NCBI GenBank assembly: GCA_014773175.1
Contig: VXCM01005713.1
Location: forward strand, 1-64,000
DNA from: Lucifuga dentata
Taxonomy: Eukaryota; Chordata; Actinopteri; Ophidiiformes; Bythitidae
Reading direction: 5' to 3'
DNA: 64,000 nucleotides
The stretch's first letter is position 1, and the number at the start of each line of letters is the position of its first letter. The translations under genes and the position numbers were made by a program. Below the pieces are notes generated by a model. The model searched no databases, was not told where the DNA came from, and was given only the letters and a program-made list of their open reading frames with translations. Shown here one piece after another: positions 1 to 13,200 of this stretch.

Positions 1-287
1 GGGAATATAGTCCCATAAGAAGACCTGCGTTTATGGAAAAATTTAAAGGACCGTGACTTCATAAGGTCATGGTCCTGCTCATGTAACCATGAGCAGGACA
101 AACATGGAGTTTTAAGGTGAGTGTATTGCTTGAATATTTGATTTTGAAAGATTAAGAGATTTTGCAAAATATCAGGAAAGCTGAAATACGGTTTTATCCT
201 TTGGGAAATGATTGTCAGTAACGTAACATGTATGAAAATTGAATATATTAGGTTTAAACATTCAAAATTGGTGGTATGGTCCTTTAA
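1..287 (+). mobile_element. TTAA-flanked MITE, subfamily A, right part (cut by window start)
   Basis: Contains the internal AATATAGTCCC segment and the right terminal region ending GGTATGGTCCT followed by TTAA at 284-287. It is the same as the right 290 bp of the full copies at 5262 and 9186. The left end is outside the window. Confidence 0.85.
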
Positions 288-480
288 AGTTGGAACAATG
301 GTGTTTCATCTCACTGGTCTTTATTTCTTATTTTATTCAGTTCAGTGAAACCATCACCTGCTAGGTCAAATTCAGCTGCATTAGTTGGATTTATAATACG
401 TTGGTGTTCAGCCTTTTGATTCAAACCCAAAACTAAATCAGCGCTCCTGTTTCCTGTGTCAGCACAGTGTACATTCATGT

Positions 481-515
<35 letters not shown>

Positions 516-528
516 GTCAGTGTTGCAG

Positions 529-650
529 AGAAGCAGTGCTGCCTGAGTTCTGTGAAGGAGAGCTGGTGTGTATCGGGGATGGCGTGGGCCAGAGGTGGGC
601 GTGCCTGTGATGTGGATGAGGAGCACCAGTGCAGCGATGACTCCTACCAA
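529..650 (+). CDS. fbln2: fbln2 exon: anaphylatoxin-like module 2, first part
   Basis: Encodes [14 protein letters not shown] followed by two further Cys (residues 1-41). This is the CC..C..C part of an anaphylatoxin-like module; the closing CC is at the start of the next exon. Acceptor: TTGCAG at 523-528, after a (GT)n run instead of a normal pyrimidine tract. A second AG at 519-520 would add 8 bases and change the entry phase; without the upstream exon this cannot be excluded. Donor: the frame needs a phase-0 end, and the only good site is CAA|GCAAGT at 651, a GC donor. Joining here to 3408 gives SYQ-VCCSCC, which matches the way fibulin anaphylatoxin modules 2 and 3 abut. Confidence 0.85.
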
Positions 651-3358
651 GCAAGTTCCACTTTCCTGCATCGTTGCCATTTCCCAGCTATCTGTTAGCT
701 GCGGTCACACTAGCACTTTTTTATGGCAAAAGTTTGGTGCGAATTCAATTCATTTCAATTGAATCTGCGTGAATCGTGAATTCGCTTGCAGGGGCAAACT
801 GAATTTACGCAATGGCGAAATTAATTTGCACGCGGTGGCAAAATATCGAATTTGCACAATGCTTTCACGTAGAGCTCAATATTGGTGAACTTTGACACTT
901 GAATTCATGTGGTGCTTGATACTGCTGACCAGAGGTGTGTAGAGTAGCCAAAAACTGTACTCATTGTTACTTTGAGTAAAAGTATTGTTACTTTATGATA
1001 ACAGTGACTGAGTAATAGTAGTCACCAAAATAATGACTTGACTGAGAGTGATAAAGTATCTATAAAAAGATTACTTGAGTAATGACTAACTTTATCAAGC
1101 TTATATTTCAGAATAACCAACAAGCTATAAAGGCTTGTCTGAGGTAAAAACAAAATGTAAAGTAGCCATATGTAGCTTCTAATACAATCCAAATCATATC
1201 ATATAAAGAAACAGTAGACAGTAATAAATCAGATATTTACCACATAACAAATCATGACAATTCTGGCCTGGCCCCAAGACAGTTAGCTAGGTTAGCTTCA
1301 TGAATTTATTCAGAATAGAACAGGAAAACTTGAGTTAGCATTAGCAGCAACAGCTAGATAAGACAGTTAGCTAGGTTAGCTTCATGGATTTATTCACAAA
1401 AGAACAGAAAAACTTGAGTTAGCATTAGCAGCTAGTTAAGTAGCTAGGTAAGCTTCATGAATTTACTCTCAATGGAACAGGAAACCTTGAGTTAGCATTA
1501 GTAGCAGCAGTTAATTAAGACAGTTAGCTAGGTTAGCTTCATGAATTTACTCACAACGGGAAAACTTGAGTTAGCATTAGCAGCTAGTTAAGTAGCTAGG
1601 TAAGTTTCATGAATTTACTCAAAACGGGAAAACTTGAGTTAGCATTAGCAGCTAGTTAAGTAGCTAGGTCAGCTTCATGAACTTACTCACAACAGGAAAA
1701 CTTGAGTTAGCACTAGCAGCTAGTTAAGTAGCTAGGTTAGCTTCATGAATGTACTCAGAATAGAATAGGAAACCTTGAGTTAGCATTAGCAGCAGCAGCT
1801 AGTTAAGACAGTTAGCTAGATTAGCTTCATGAATTTACTCAGAATAGAACAGGAAAACTTGAGTTAGCATTAGCAGCAGCAGCTAGTTAAGTAGCTAGGT
1901 TAGCTTCATGAATTTACTAAGGATAGAACAGGAAAACTTGAGTTAGCATTAGCAGCAGCAGCTAGTTAAGCCAGTTAGCTTGATTACCTTTACTAAGAAT
2001 AGAACAGGAAAACTTGAGTCAGCATTTGCAACAGTAGCTAGTTAAGACAGTTAGCTAAGTTAGCTTCATGAATTTACTCAGAATGGAACAGGAAAACTTG
2101 AGTTAGCATTATCAGCTAGTTAAGTAGCTAGGTTAGCTTCATGAATTTACTCAGAATAGAACTGGAAAACTTGAGTTAGCATTAGTAGCAGCAGCTAGTT
2201 GAGACAGTTAGCTAGGTTAGCTTCATGAATTTACTCACATAGAACAGGAAAACTTGAATTAGCAGCAGCAGCAGCAGCTAGTTAAGACAGTTAGTTAGGT
2301 TAGCTTCATGAATTTACTCACAATAAAACAGGAAAACTTGAGTTATCATTAGCAGTAGCTGCTAGTTAAAGCAGCTAGTTAAGACAGTTAGCTAGGTTAG
2401 CTTCATGGATTTACTCACAATAGAACAGGAAAACTTGAGTTAGCATTAGCAGCAGGTAGTTAAGTAGCTAACGTTGCAATTTACCGCCACATGTTTCCTC
2501 AAGTTCCATGTTGATTCTTAGAAGCTGAAATGTCACATTTTTAGCAAACAAAGACGCAACACATTATGAGAAGAAAATGCCAATGATGCTGGGGACGAAT
2601 AACTCTGTACTTGTCCGCTGTTTCTCCACGCCACCCTTTTTCTTTTTACAATCTATTTTTCATCTAAGCGCCAAGGAAATTATGAAAGAAAAAATTTGTG
2701 TTTGCTTAGTTTAAGTTAAATTTAATTAATATTATATTGTGCAGTGCCAGCGCAACTATCAACTTTCAATGAGCTGAACGCCATGTCAACCCATCATTGT
2801 CATGGAGATGATGGGACGCTGAATATGATTGGACCAAAGCAGAGTAGACATTCTCACACAGACAGTGGAGCAGTCGGACATTCAGAGAAAGTGGAGAATT
2901 TTGACTCGTTGCATCGCAACGATGTCTCGCAGACAATACAAATAAAATAGTAATGCAAAGAGTGCGACCAAATGTAACGAAGTAAAAGTATATTTTTTCT
3001 TCGTAAATATACTCAAGTATGAGTTAAAAGTATCCTGCAATAAAACTACTCAGTAAAGTACAATTTTGTGAAAAAAGTTACTTAAGTAAAAGTAACGGAG
3101 TAGATGGAACGTGGTGCCAGGTCATTGTTTGAGAGGGGAGGCTGAAATGCAGCGTTCCTCTGCATGGCAGCGGTTCAGCTTGAGGCATCGGCTGAAACCT
3201 CTCACAGATTTTTCTCTGTGTGAGGATGAGGAGCGACTTCCCTGTTTAGCTGTTATTTCTCACCTCCACCTGCTGTTTATTAAACAGGCTGAAGGGCCAG
3301 AACGAGAGAAGTGATTACAGACGGAGGGCTCCCCACAGACACACTCCTAATCTCTCTG

Positions 3359-3404
<46 letters not shown>

Positions 3405-6400
3405 CAGGTGTGCTGCAGCTGCTGCGCTCTTGGTTTACGGATGCGTAGTGAAGGACGGGGTTGTGATACCCACCAATACCTGGGCTACCTATGTGGTCAG
3501 ATCTTCCTCACCTGCTGCGAGGAAGAGGAAGGTCCAAGCCAGTTCCTGCTTAGGAGGAAGCAGAAGCCCACACCCACTGGTGTGCCGTGGAAAGGTAACT
3601 TAATCAGCAAAACACATTCACTTTAACCTTCATCGTTTATGACCAATCTGTAAAAACAGTAGTTGGAAGTGGCAAAAAACCTTTCTTGGAGCCATACGTG
3701 CTCTGGAGAAAGAAACCATCTCATTGGTTGTGCTAAATTCAGTGGGTGGAGCCCAAATAATGACAGTAATGCTGCAATTGTACCCATTGTACTCAGAACT
3801 TGAACCAAACCTGGCCTCCAACATAGAAAAGAGCAATGGAACAAAAGTCTGAGTCAGAATCTCAGGCAAGACCCACCTTGCCTGAGTTATCTGACACTCG
3901 TGCAGCGCCCGTTCAAAACATGGCTGTTCTGAACAGGCCGGACTTTATGGTGTACGCTGCAGTCTGACATAATTTAGTTCTGTGCGTCCTCGTGAGCTAG
4001 CTTTGTTTGCTGTACGGGGTCAGGTTGAGACCATGCCGCTGGACCAGAGCATATGCTGCTGCGCCCAGAGCGTATCCTGCTTCGAGGACTACTTTTTACC
4101 AGCACAGCTCAATTGTAGAACCACTCATCCAAACAACTTCACACACGACACTGCACGAACCGCAACAAACTGCAATGAACCTGCTGAATTTGCCAAAACG
4201 ATGTGTTCGGAAACGATGTTGTAAATGCTTTATCCTTTCACGTCAGCATTGATGCAGTACTTCTTTACGTATGCCTGACAATGAGGTGCTGTTTCATATT
4301 GGTTAACACGTCACCGTATGGGCCAATTGGCACATTGACCTTCATTCATAGAACCACAGTTACCTACATAACCATCCCTTCTCCTGAACTATCTCTCCAC
4401 TGGAGAGATAGTTTCAACATTCAGCAAATAAGTAAATTTATGAGGGGAAAATGACAGAATGGTGGCTTCTCTCTGATATTATCCAGCACTGATACACAGC
4501 ATGATCATCCTGCATCAAAGCTGTTCTGCCTTTAACAAATATGTTTACAACTAAAATACCAACCTACATATACAGTCATATAATATATATATGGCTTCCG
4601 TAAGCTAGATTAATCCGACACTGTGCTGGAATATGAAATGGGAACGGGTTTATGTCAGAGGTGGAGTATGAGCCAAATCTGATGTTCCAGAGGACAGACG
4701 CTGAAGGCTGATTGGTCAGGAGTCACATTACCATTCAGAGTAATGAGGGAAGATGTATACAAGCTGTGATGAATCAGGAACAGATGGCAGCTCAGGCTGT
4801 TTCTCTGTACGTGTGCCAGCAAAGTTTTCCTCCGTCTCTGCTCCATCAGGTACCTAATGCCACTGACTTTTACACCCTCAGTTTTCCAGCAGTGGAGCTT
4901 CAGGATAGTCCCCAGTGGCTCCATGCGGCTTTGACAAAAAAAATTATGTGGAAATGAATTATATTGAAATGAACAAATTGAAAACGAACAGTCATTTATC
5001 ATTGCTGTAAATGATTCTTACATTCTCCAATTGCAAAAATGTGTAGCCTATACACCAAATAAAAAAAAAAAAAGTTTTAATATTTCATCAACTAAAATAT
5101 GCGTCATAGCTTACATCTACCACCTGACGCCTTTTCCTCTTAATTTTGCTGAATCTCAACAGCAGTAGTTAGATGGATGTGTACACATAACTAGCTGGTC
5201 TTAAGTCTCTCTATGGATTCCAAATCCTAAAAAAGAAAAGTTGCCGAGGAAAATAGAGACTTTAAAGGACCATACCTACTATTTTGCATGTTTGAACCTA
5301 AAATATTAAATTTTCATACACGTAACATTACTAACAATCATTTCCCAAAGCATACTACTGGAACAGTGAATTAAAAATGTTTTTCCTACCTTCCAGACCT
5401 CCATTGGTTTCAGTTCATTCTGCTATTAAAATCAACTTGTTGATACTTGAAACGTTCTTGGGATAGGTAATCCATCATCACCAACAAGACGTGTATTCAG
5501 GTTTTTTTTAAAGTAATTTTAACATTTAAGCACAATAAAAAGCGTGGAGTGAATGTATGCCTCCACCGGGGAATATAGTCCCAAAAGAAGACCTGCGTTT
5601 ATGGAAAAATTTAAAGGACCGTGACTTCATAAGGCTGTGTAACTATTAGCAGGAGAAACATGGATTTTTAAGGTGGGTGTATCACTTGAATATTTGATTT
5701 TGAAAGATTAAGAGATTTTGCAAAATATCAGGAAAGCTGAAATACGGTTTTATCCTTTGGGAAATGATTGTCAGTAACGTAACATGTATGAAAATTGAAT
5801 ATATAAGGCTCAAACATACAAAATGGATGGTATGGTCCTTTAAGCAGCACATATCTGACACGTCAAATACAAAATAAGTTTTACCTGGGAGAAATATTGG
5901 TAGGGACATTTCAGCAGCGGCCTGACATTGGTACCAAAATCTACGTCAATGGTAGAAGTAATCACTGGAAATCCATCTTTTCATCATGCACCTTGTGTTC
6001 TCTCCTTTTACTAAATATTTTCCCTCTAATTGCTCTGTAAAAAGCCTTTTTCTCCATTTCTCAGCACTTCACTCTCATTATGATTCCATGGTCATGGCAG
6101 TACAAAGGTCAACACTTTGGGTTTGTGATTGACGTTAACTTTGCATATGCTAAACAGTTGCCATGAAGATTCTGCATTCATTGAAGATGCTGGCTGTGCA
6201 CGTCCTCTAGAATTAACATGGCACTAATGTCAATGTTTGTCATGTCAGCAGCGCATGATGAACCAGAAAAATGACTGAGGAAAAGCTGACTATGCATGAC
6301 GGGATTTGTTTAATGACCTCATGTACCTGCTCAGATGTCATTGCTGTTTCTTTCACCTTCTTCCATACCATCTATTTTGCATGTTTGAACCTAATATAGT

Positions 6401-8721
6401 CAATTTTTATACACGTAACGTTACTGACAATCATTAACAATCATTATCATAAGTCATTAAGGAATGACTAATTTCCTTCACTGTGTCTCTGCGGAGAGAG
6501 TTAAAAGTGAAACCGTGACCCGTTATCCCCGTTTCTAATCAAGTGAAGATCTTCAAAAACACACTGAAGACACAGAATTCCTTTTAATAACCATCCTCTC
6601 TCATAAAACGACATTTTCTGTTGTTATTCCTGTTTTATGATTTATCTCACTGAGATTACAAAAACAAAGATAATACCCCCCACTCCTCCTCCTCCTCATC
6701 TCTGTTTTGACGGTGGCTTTTTGCTCCACCTTCCAGTGTGGGCATTCTGAAAAGGTTGCCTCCTGATGACGTCTCTGACCAGGCTGGACAGTCTGAATGT
6801 CGCCCCACATTATCCTCTATTGGATAGAGTGTTTAATCCTCCAGGTTGACATAAAATACACAATGTAAACTATACCACCTGTGCAGCAAATATAAACCGA
6901 AGGTGTTGACCTTTGTGCTGTTTAAGTTGCATTCACATGTTGACTGTGTGTGGTAGATGGAAAACTGGATGTTCCATTCTTTTCAATGACAGGACGACAG
7001 AAAACTCTGCCGCCGCTGGCGGTGANAAAACTGGATGTTCCATTCTTTTCAATGACAGGACGACAGAAAACTCTGCCGCCGCTGGCGGTGAGAGCGGTAC
7101 ACCTCACGGCCAGATGGAATGTGCCGTCAAAAGTTCAAATTTTTCAACTTTTTCTGCTGCAAAGGCAAATATTGATATTCTTGGGTCAAAGATGGACAGC
7201 TGAGTTGTGGACAGTCTGAAATATCATCTGAATCTCTCTTCATCATCCTCAGTTCTTGAATTTAGCCGATGGAATTCTTCCAGCAGTTTGCGCTCCTGTA
7301 AAATGGGATAAACCCACGTGTCTGTGTGTCTGCCTTTTCTGTTGATTCTTTAAACAAGCATGTAAAAAGCCAGAGCTTTCCTGTTTTGGAAAACAGGAAG
7401 GCGCAAAATTATAAAAAGCTATTGCATCATCCAATATTGATTCGCTATTGCATCCCGCCAATTGCCATGGCAGTGGTTCTGCATCTAACATTGCTGCCTG
7501 CTGTCTGGCGCTGCATTCCGCTGCCATCGGCAGTAGGGCGGTTTTTCTACCGTCAACATGTGAAGCAGCGTTATTGTTTCCTGTAATGTTTGAATTGAGC
7601 TCTGGAGGTAAAGGAGGAGCAGATATTTTCTCCTCCTGGTGGGAAATGATTCAGCCTCTTCTCTCTCTTCCAGTCTCAGACAGCAGGTTCCCTAAGGAGG
7701 CCTTTTCCATCGGAGCCACAGATGAAGCTGCTAACGTGGTGGAGGAGCAGGAGGACGTGGATGAGTGTCGGCTCCACCTGGGCCAGCTGTGCCAGCACAC
7801 CTGCAGCAACATCTGGGGCTCGTACCGCTGTGGCTGCCATCAGGGCTACACGCTGCAGCATGACGGCCACTCCTGTGCACCAGGTCACACATGTTCAAAC
7901 GTCGATTCACATGAGTCAGACTGCTACACACATGCAGAATTCTCTGCCTGAAGTTACACACCAAGAGCCTCATGATAAATGACACCAAAGTGTGAATTTT
8001 TCAGATGAGAATTTGTCGCAGTAAATATATTCACACCAAACGTAGCACAATTTTACTGTATCAGCACCAATACTGTATTTATATGGGTTCACGCCAAAAA
8101 ATGCACAATGAAAAAACTGAGTCAACAACACGTGATGATGGTCTGATTTAGCAACAAAAGCAGGAAAAAAAAACAAAAAAAAAACGGAGATTCTGTGTTC
8201 ATCAAACATGAAGGAGGCGGAGCCTGTTTGATACAGGAATTACAGTAAAGCTTTATCAAGACGCTTTTGGAAAAAACTTCAGGATGACTGTAGGTAAATA
8301 TTCATAATGAAATGACATTGTCTTTATATTTGTTGTCTTTATAAGTTTTGTCCATTTTATTACAGGATAGCGTTCTGTGTCACAAAAACAATCGGTCAAT
8401 CCGCCATGTTGAATGTTTTGAGTGTGACATCACCAGTAAACGACACTTGGTCTCTCTTGAAAAAGAGATTTTGATCTCAGTGAGATTTACCTGGTAAAAT
8501 AAAGGCCAAATAAATTGGTCTGGTGCATTTATATTCACGTGTGAAAAGCTGGTCAAATCGAGCTTGATTTGAAAAAATAAATGCCGCATTTTTGTCTTGC
8601 AAAACTCCGTCATTGATGTGAAAGTCTCCATTAAGTTCGAAAAATATTACTAACGTGCGAAATAATCACACAAATTATTTGCCTCTGATGTATAATGGTC
8701 TTTAATGTTGGAGTTTTGAAA

Positions 8722-8772
<51 letters not shown>

Positions 8773-10229
8773 TTTCAACAGATTTATGTGATGTAAATAT
8801 ATTGTGCTGTTAACTTTTGGTTTTCACCCTCTGAGCAAAGTCTCATTATTATATAAAAGCATGGCAGATGCTGTAATTACCATGAATATTTCAGTTGAAC
8901 AAGCAGAGGTCGAGTCCAGTTTCAAAGACTTTAGTTTGGTGTGTTTTTATGAAATCTAAAGATCTGGATTTATGACCACAGAGTCATTGGTTTGAATCCC
9001 TGCAGTGGGATTCAAACATCTCAGCTGAATTATTATTATTCAGCAGATTATTAATATTATTAATCGTTTGTTTGCAGTCAGTTAAGCCAGAGAGTTAATT
9101 AGTAATAGAGCATTAAGCAGGAGTAGCATCGCCATGGTTACCTGCAGTTTAATATACAATACCTGCACAAATTTAGAGCAATGCTTTAAAGGACCATACC
9201 ATCCATTTTACATGTTTGAGCCTAATATATTCAATTTTCATACATGTAATGTTACTGACAGTCATTTCCCAAAGCATACTACTGGAACGGTGAATTAAAA
9301 ATGTTTTTCCTACCTTCCAGACCTCCATTGGTTTCAGTTCATTCTGCTATTAAAATCAACTTGTTGATACTGTAAACGTTCTTGGGATAGGTAATCCATC
9401 ATCACCAACAAGACGTGTATTCAGGTTTTTTTAGAAGTTATGTAATTTTAGTGTTTAAGCTCAATAAAAAGCGTGGAGTGAATGTATGCCTCCACCGGGG
9501 AATATAGTCCCAAAAGAAGACCTGTGTTTATGGAAAAATTTAAAGGACCGTGACTTCATAAGGCTGTGTAACTATTAGCAGGAGAAACATGGATTTTTAA
9601 GGTGGGTGTATCACTTGAATATTTGATTTTGAAAGATTAAGAGATTTTACAAAATATCAGGAAAGCTGAAATACGGTTTTATCCTTTGGGAAATGATTGT
9701 CAGTAACATAACATGTATGAAAATTGAATATATTAGGCTCAAACATGCAAATATGGGTGGTATGGTCCTTTAACTGTTGATCAGAAATGAAGATTTACCA
9801 TGGCATAGATAAAGATTAAAAGCAGTTATTAAACCAAAAGAAGATGGATAGTTTCTTCACAACTCATATTCTATAAAAGAGTGAAATAAGAAACACACCC
9901 AGCAAAGGTCACAGGGGGTGGAGTCATAAAAATATCATGCTAACTACACAGCATCACACTGAATAAGCACTGTGACAACTGATGCTCATTCATAAAGCTT
10001 CTCTTACATTAATCATATCAGCATTGTTATTGTCAGGTGTGTCTCAGGTAAATATGAAGATCAGTTGTTATCAGTGTTATGAGCTGCTTCATATTTAAGA
10101 CTCATGTTTTATCCTGCTGTACCATCATCTGCTTCATGTTTCTCCTGAAATTCATCTTTAAATCAGCAAAGGAAAGAGACTGACGCTAATGTGAGAGAGA
10201 AATGAGATCCCCACACTGATACAAGAGGG

Positions 10230-10282
<53 letters not shown>

Positions 10283-13200
10283 TGTGTGTGTGTGCATGTG
10301 TGTGTAGGGTGAGAGAGAGAGAGAGAGAGAGCACAGCAGGTGAGTCTTGATGAAGTCTCAGCGTGAGATCAGATCAAAACTCCATTTAAATAAAATGACT
10401 GATCAGCTGAGTGTTTGTAATCTATCAAAGTTATTGATCACTAACATGTGAGAGAAATACAAGTTGAAACATCATCAGATTTCATATGATAAAATTTACT
10501 CTGAGTAAAACATGTCTTAATTTATGTGTGACGGTGTTTTTTTTTGTTTTTTTATGAATAACTTCCCTGACCTGTAAATAAGGAAATACTGTAGTAACAC
10601 CAAAATGCTGATAACAGACATTTATGATTGAGGTTGTTTGACACTATTTTCCTTTACTGACCCTTTGAATCTGTGTTTTATAAATTCTACCTATTGTGTC
10701 TTTCATTAGGAAATGAATATTATGTGGCATATCACTCCTTTTACCCAATAAATAGGTTTGATATGTCAGGAATGTGAGCTAACAGGCAGTCATGACGTTT
10801 TCAGGATCTTGAATAGATTCATAGTATTCTGAAGTAACTTCCTGTTTCGCATTAGAACTCATGTTCTTCTTCTTGGTCTGTGTTTGTGTGTTTCTATGTC
10901 CAGTGAGTCCAGAGGAGGACAACAGAATGGAAGAACGCCAGGCCACAGTTCCCACCCAAATGGTTCCCACCCAAACCACTCCACCCAGCAGCAGCAGCAG
11001 TACCAGCAGCCACGTCCACCTCAGCCCGTGTGCAGGTAGACCATCTGACAGCCGTCTTAGCTCATCACATGTCAACATGCAGCCTGCACGGGCTCACAAG
11101 CACGATACACTTCCTACGATGCAGAACTTTCAGGAACAGAAGACGTCTTGTGATGATTCAGACGTGATGATTCAGGCGTGATGATTCAAACGTGATGATT
11201 CAGGCGTGATGATTCAAACGTGATGATTCAGACGTGATGATTCAGGCGTGATGATTCAAACGTGATGATTCAGGCGTGATGATTCAAACGTGATGATTCA
11301 GACGTGATGATTCAGGCGTGATGATTCAGGCATGATGATTCAGATGATTCAGGCGTGATGATTCAGATGATTCAGGCGTGATGATTCAGGCGTGATGATT
11401 CAGATGATTCAGGCGTGATGGCGTGATGATTCAGATGTGATGATTCAGGCGTGATGATTCAGGCGTGATGATTCAGACGTGATGATTCAGATGTGATGAT
11501 TCAGGCTCTCTTAAGGCTTTTCCAGCAAAAAACTTCTGGTTCTCAAACAGTTCCACTTGACGTCTGTGGAACCAAGACACCATCTAGCAAACCAGCACAC
11601 ATTTCCTCCAATTTGCAATTTGCGGTGGGACATTTTGCATCAGCAATAAAAGCTACTGCAGAAGTTTTTTTATTTTTTTATTTTTGTTGTAACAGTGGAA
11701 GTACTACAGGCCGGAAGTTTGAGGCTACCCCAAGATTAAAAAAAAAAAAAAAAAAAAAAAANTATTTTACAATTTATTGCACAGGAAATGACAAAAATAC
11801 ATAAAATAAATGTAAGTAATTAGTTTTCCACTGTTCCTCACTTTTGCAGAGGAGAATTAATACATGCTTACTTGTGATGTCAACACGGTGCCCACTCCCA
11901 CTCCTGCTATTATCAGTTTCTGAAAGGGAACCATAGGTGTCATTTACACTGGGGACGCTGGGGTCATGTCCCCACCACTTTTTGAAATGGCGAATTTTGT
12001 CCCCATCACTTTTTAACATTTTGAGAAAGGTTTATTTGCACAGTAGAACACATACAATGCAATGTGAATATAGAAGAAACAAATGTGCTTTGTATTTCTA
12101 TTCTTTCATATTTTAGTGCAGTGTTATTGGATATATCATCATCGCTGGGCTGACTGACATGCACTGGTGCTTCTACAGTCGATGTGATGTATTGGCGTTG
12201 TTTGCTTGAATGGTGTTGCAGCTGTGGATTTGATGCATATGGACGACAGTTACTCGTGCAGTCGACATTGTTGTGCTTTTTATGCTGAGTATATGCTGAG
12301 TATTTTCATATTGTCAACTCTAGTAGCCTAGGCTATGCCCTTTTGATGCACCGTTATGNTGCTGAGTATTTTCATATTGTCAACTCTAGTAGCCTAGGCT
12401 ATGCCCTTTTGATGCACCGTTATGCAATTTTTTTCCTGCCGTAATTATCTACTCTAACCTCATACCAATCCTCCTATTACATTGCCTAAAATTGCATATA
12501 CAAGCAGTCCCTGGGTTACGAACGAGTTCCATGCCCACAGCCGTTTGTAAGTCAAATTTGTTCGTAAGTCGAAATCGTTACATAAGGTGTGCATCTAGCG
12601 TATATACTTTACCTTTCTATGTATAAGAAACATTAAATAAACTCTTCCAGATATCCTAAAACATCGTAAACATAATGGAGAGAGAGAATGTGTGTGTGTG
12701 GGGGGGTATAAAAAACATGTATGTTAACGCTTATTCTCACTCCTATGATGTGTTGCATGTCAGAAGAGGCATTCTTCTTTTGTTTTGACGTGCGTCGTAA
12801 GGTAGTGCATCGTTCATTATTATGAATCAGTGTATGTAACTCGAATTTTTAATTTAATAGGCTTTATGGCGGTCCGTTCGTAAGTACAGGTCATTCATAA
12901 GTCAGGCGTTCGTAACTCGAGGACTGCCTGTATTGAAGACCGCTTAAAAAATGTTTTTTCATCTGAGTCCTTATGTCCCCACCACTTTTCAACACAGAGT
13001 GACACCCTTGAAGGAAACTAACATTTTTGGTTCGGAACCAATTTTTTTTTTGGTTGAATTGTTCCAATTAAGGCTGTCACAATACCAGATTTTCACTACA
13101 TGATTATCGTCGCCAAAAGAATTCACGATAATGATATTATTGTGATAGCTATAGAAAATTTGAAAAAAAAAAAAAAANAAAAAAAAAAAAAAGAAAATAA

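Larger units (their letters stand above)
3595..7673. other. intron sequence without further genes
   Basis: Apart from repeat F (3901-4235) and the TTAA MITEs (5262-5843, 6361-6446) I see only unassigned AT-rich sequence. It includes an A tract at 5059 and a 65-bp perfect duplication around N 7026. Open frames here (for example 4655-5002 minus) show no protein signature. Confidence 0.6.

Noticed and set aside
1278..2470. Possible CRISPR-like array because of regular repeats
   Set aside because: Units are contiguous with no unique spacers, and the DNA is vertebrate; it is a minisatellite inside a transposon.
4655..5002. 115-codon minus-strand frame in an fbln2 intron
   Set aside because: No motif, no splice signals, composition like the surrounding sequence.
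8980..9006. GGTTTGAATCCCTGC resembling a tRNA B box
   Set aside because: No A box at proper spacing and no cloverleaf; at most a tRNA-derived SINE fragment.
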